A stretch of 64,000 nt of DNA from JAWLFI01 sp964525165 (GTDB lineage Bacteria; Bacteroidota; Bacteroidia; Chitinophagales; Saprospiraceae). Within the stretch, counting starts at the first letter, position 1. Every line of letters starts with the position of its first letter. Under the pieces are notes generated by a model. The model was not told the DNA's origin. It was given only the letters and a program-made list of their open reading frames with translations, and did not search any database. The position numbers and the translations under genes are program-made. This document shows positions 62,816 through 64,000 of the stretch, piece by piece. The DNA is taken from assembly GCA_964525165.1 (NCBI GenBank), contig CAZGGG010000007.1:1-64000 (forward strand), read 5' to 3'.

Positions 62816-63367
62816 TTATGCGGGCTTATTCAATGATTTGAGTCTTTGGAGGCACCGATATTTTTGGTTGGTTACACTAGTTGTTTTTGTACCCATAAGT
62901 TCTGCAATGCGCTCCATTTTTAATTCTTCGTAATAAAATAAGGTTAGAATCTTTTGGCAATTATCGCCTAGCTTGGCAAATAGCCGTTGTGCTCGTGCAA
63001 TGTATTCATTTGATATGAGCTCATTCAGACTATTATGTTCTCCCTCAAAATCCACACCTTCTTCAAGGGGTAGTTCATTTTTTGTTGAGCTTTTCTTTAG
63101 CTTATCATACCATTTGAATTTGCAGATTTGAATTAAATAAGAATTCAATTTTACATTACTTCTTTTTTGGAAGCTTCCTTGCTGCATATTTTGCCAAAGA
63201 GCAATAATGGCTTCTTGAAAAATATCTCGCGCTTCTTCTTCACTGCCCCCTTTTTGACGAATGATCTGGATGGCTTGAGCCTGGTATTCAGTATAGAGGA
63301 ACTCGAAAGCCGATTGCTTCTTATTCATCAAGTCAAGGATAAGTTCTTGCTCGTTGCTATATTTCAT
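62816..63367 (-). CDS. ECF-type RNA polymerase sigma factor
   Basis: The 183-residue protein has region 2 (FEFLYTEYQAQAIQIIRQKGG, EEARDIFQEAIIALWQNM) and region 4 (CQKILTLFYYEELKMERIAEL, TSVTNQKYRCLQRLK), with a short linker. That is the extracytoplasmic-function sigma architecture. It is transcribed with the membrane TPR protein downstream. Which promoters it serves cannot be read here. Confidence 0.93.
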   Translation of the reverse strand: MKYSNEQELILDLMNKKQSAFEFLYTEYQAQAIQIIRQKGGSEEEARDIFQEAIIALWQNMQQGSFQKRSNVKLNSYLIQICKFKWYDKLKKSSTKNELPLEEGVDFEGEHNSLNELISNEYIARAQRLFAKLGDNCQKILTLFYYEELKMERIAELMGTKTTSVTNQKYRCLQRLKSLNKPA

Positions 63368-63407
63368 GACATGAAGATTTTATTTTGGCTTATTCCAACA
63401 GCACTAA

Positions 63408-63450
63408 AAGTATGAAAAACCCCCCACTCACTTAAAGAGTAAGCAGAGGG
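63408..63450 (-). terminator. weak terminator candidate after the 63472 gene
   Basis: On the minus strand CCCTCTGCTTACTC, TTTAA and GTGAGTGGGGGG form an imperfect stem followed by TTTTT. The mismatches make it uncertain. Confidence 0.4.
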
Positions 63451-63471
63451 CTTGTCATGAAAAATGCTGGT

Positions 63472-64000
63472 TTAATGTTTTTGCATATTGCTCTTAGAAG
63501 ACTTAGACTCTAATCCTTCATTTTTCCATTTTAGGTATAGTGCTTTTTTAACCTCCTCTTTTCTGTAGGCATTTCTATATTCGGTTCCTTTGTCACAAGG
63601 AGCCGGACTAAATGCAGCTTGCTCAGCTACTTCATGGATACTTACTTTTTGGAATTCAGTTTCAGAATGAGGCTTTTTATGTGTGAATCCGTAAGGAATA
63701 CCATTTTCAATATAAATAGGAGCTCCGTAGCTATCTGAAAGAATGAAGACATTATTCTGCTCGTCAGATTCATTGATCACCTCAGTTACATCTGCAATCA
63801 AAGCCGGATAGTAATAGCCTGTGATATTGGGGATGCTGTACTCCAGACTCCAGTTATAGTTTCCATCATAAGCAAATCTTGAAGAATAACCTGAAGGAAG
63901 ATCCAAGTAGTTGTAGTAATTATGTTGACCATAACCATTTGGTAAGTTGCCTATCTCACCCGGATTGCCAAAATCATCAGTATAGGTATCCCAAAGGACA
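63472..64000 (-). CDS. C-terminal part of a secreted protein with a CARDB-like domain (runs off the edge)
   Basis: The frame is open from the window edge to TAA at 63472 (about 176 residues); the apparent TTG start at 63906 is internal. Tyr/Asn/Gly-rich sequence is followed by ALIADVTEVINESDEQNNVF. That resembles the CARDB adhesion-like motif ADxxxxIxExxExNN seen in extracellular proteins. The tail is lysine-rich, and no T9SS domain is visible at the end. It lies upstream of the sigma factor gene on the same strand. The function is unknown because the N-terminus is missing. Confidence 0.6.
   Translation of the reverse strand, partial: VLWDTYTDDFGNPGEIGNLPNGYGQHNYYNYLDLPSGYSSRFAYDGNYNWSLEYSIPNITGYYYPALIADVTEVINESDEQNNVFILSDSYGAPIYIENGIPYGFTHKKPHSETEFQKVSIHEVAEQAAFSPAPCDKGTEYRNAYRKEEVKKALYLKWKNEGLESKSSKSNMQKH

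Noticed and set aside
55832..63367. Type III-E CRISPR-like (Craspase) locus, suggested by TPR-CHAT plus ECF sigma
   Set aside because: No CRISPR array, Cas7-11 or Csx30/31-like gene; the CHAT protein has a membrane anchor.

Overview
The window looks like a chromosomal stretch of a Bacteroidota bacterium, most likely Saprospiria-like. Evidence: a SusC/SusD pair, secreted enzymes with C-terminal type IX secretion (T9SS) sorting domains, lipoprotein signals ending in a short hydrophobic stretch plus Cys, TAnnTTTG-type -7 promoter elements, almost no Shine-Dalgarno sequences, an ECF sigma/anti-sigma pair, and L32 and GyrB of that kind. No rRNA, tRNA, CRISPR array, prophage or insertion sequence was seen. 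A 10-N assembly gap lies at 60371-60380.

Layout. 1-437: mostly non-coding, ending in a perfect 8-bp tandem repeat. 438-8280: Fe-S/CDGSH protein and small membrane protein; an acs operon carrying two peptidoglycan hydrolases; NhaC antiporter with an arginyltransferase-like protein. 8509-16614: SusC/SusD pair, DUF177-rpmF, RidA, thioredoxin-like protein, dihaem cytochrome c and a membrane protein. 16663-25839: a PLP Cys/Met enzyme, T9SS-exported M1 aminopeptidase, sortilin-type beta-propeller protein and a TonB-receptor-like barrel. 25859-37559: a 1891-residue multi-PAS protein, MauG/CcpA-type peroxidase, small unknowns, haemolysin III, and a FIST/hybrid kinase pair. 37669-50103: trpS, GH31 glucosidase, a free CBM48 protein, a PQQ-repeat lipoprotein, a T9SS glycosidase-like protein, and the GlgB-Mak-GlgE alpha-glucan operon. 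50236-55830: a protein resembling a degenerate HEPN, gyrB with a SET-domain gene, tsaE and alanine dehydrogenase.

The most unusual region is 55832-63367. A TPR-CHAT protease-like protein with a C-terminal membrane anchor is transcribed with tsaE and ald. It faces an opposing block: ECF sigma, membrane anti-sigma-like TPR protein, outer-membrane barrel, double zinc ribbon protein, an ExbD/MotB-like protein with a coiled coil, a low-complexity repeat and a C-terminal beta domain, and an ExbB/MotA-like channel. The last three genes are tightly coupled and suggest a proton-motive-force-driven envelope machine I do not recognise. The CHAT/ECF pairing loosely recalls protease-controlled sigma-factor signalling, but any functional link across the convergent junction is a hypothesis.

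The carbohydrate block makes sense as storage-glucan metabolism: GlgE elongates with maltose-1-phosphate from Mak, GlgB branches, and GH31 and CBM48 proteins act on or bind glucans. TreS, the usual maltose source for Mak, is not in the window.
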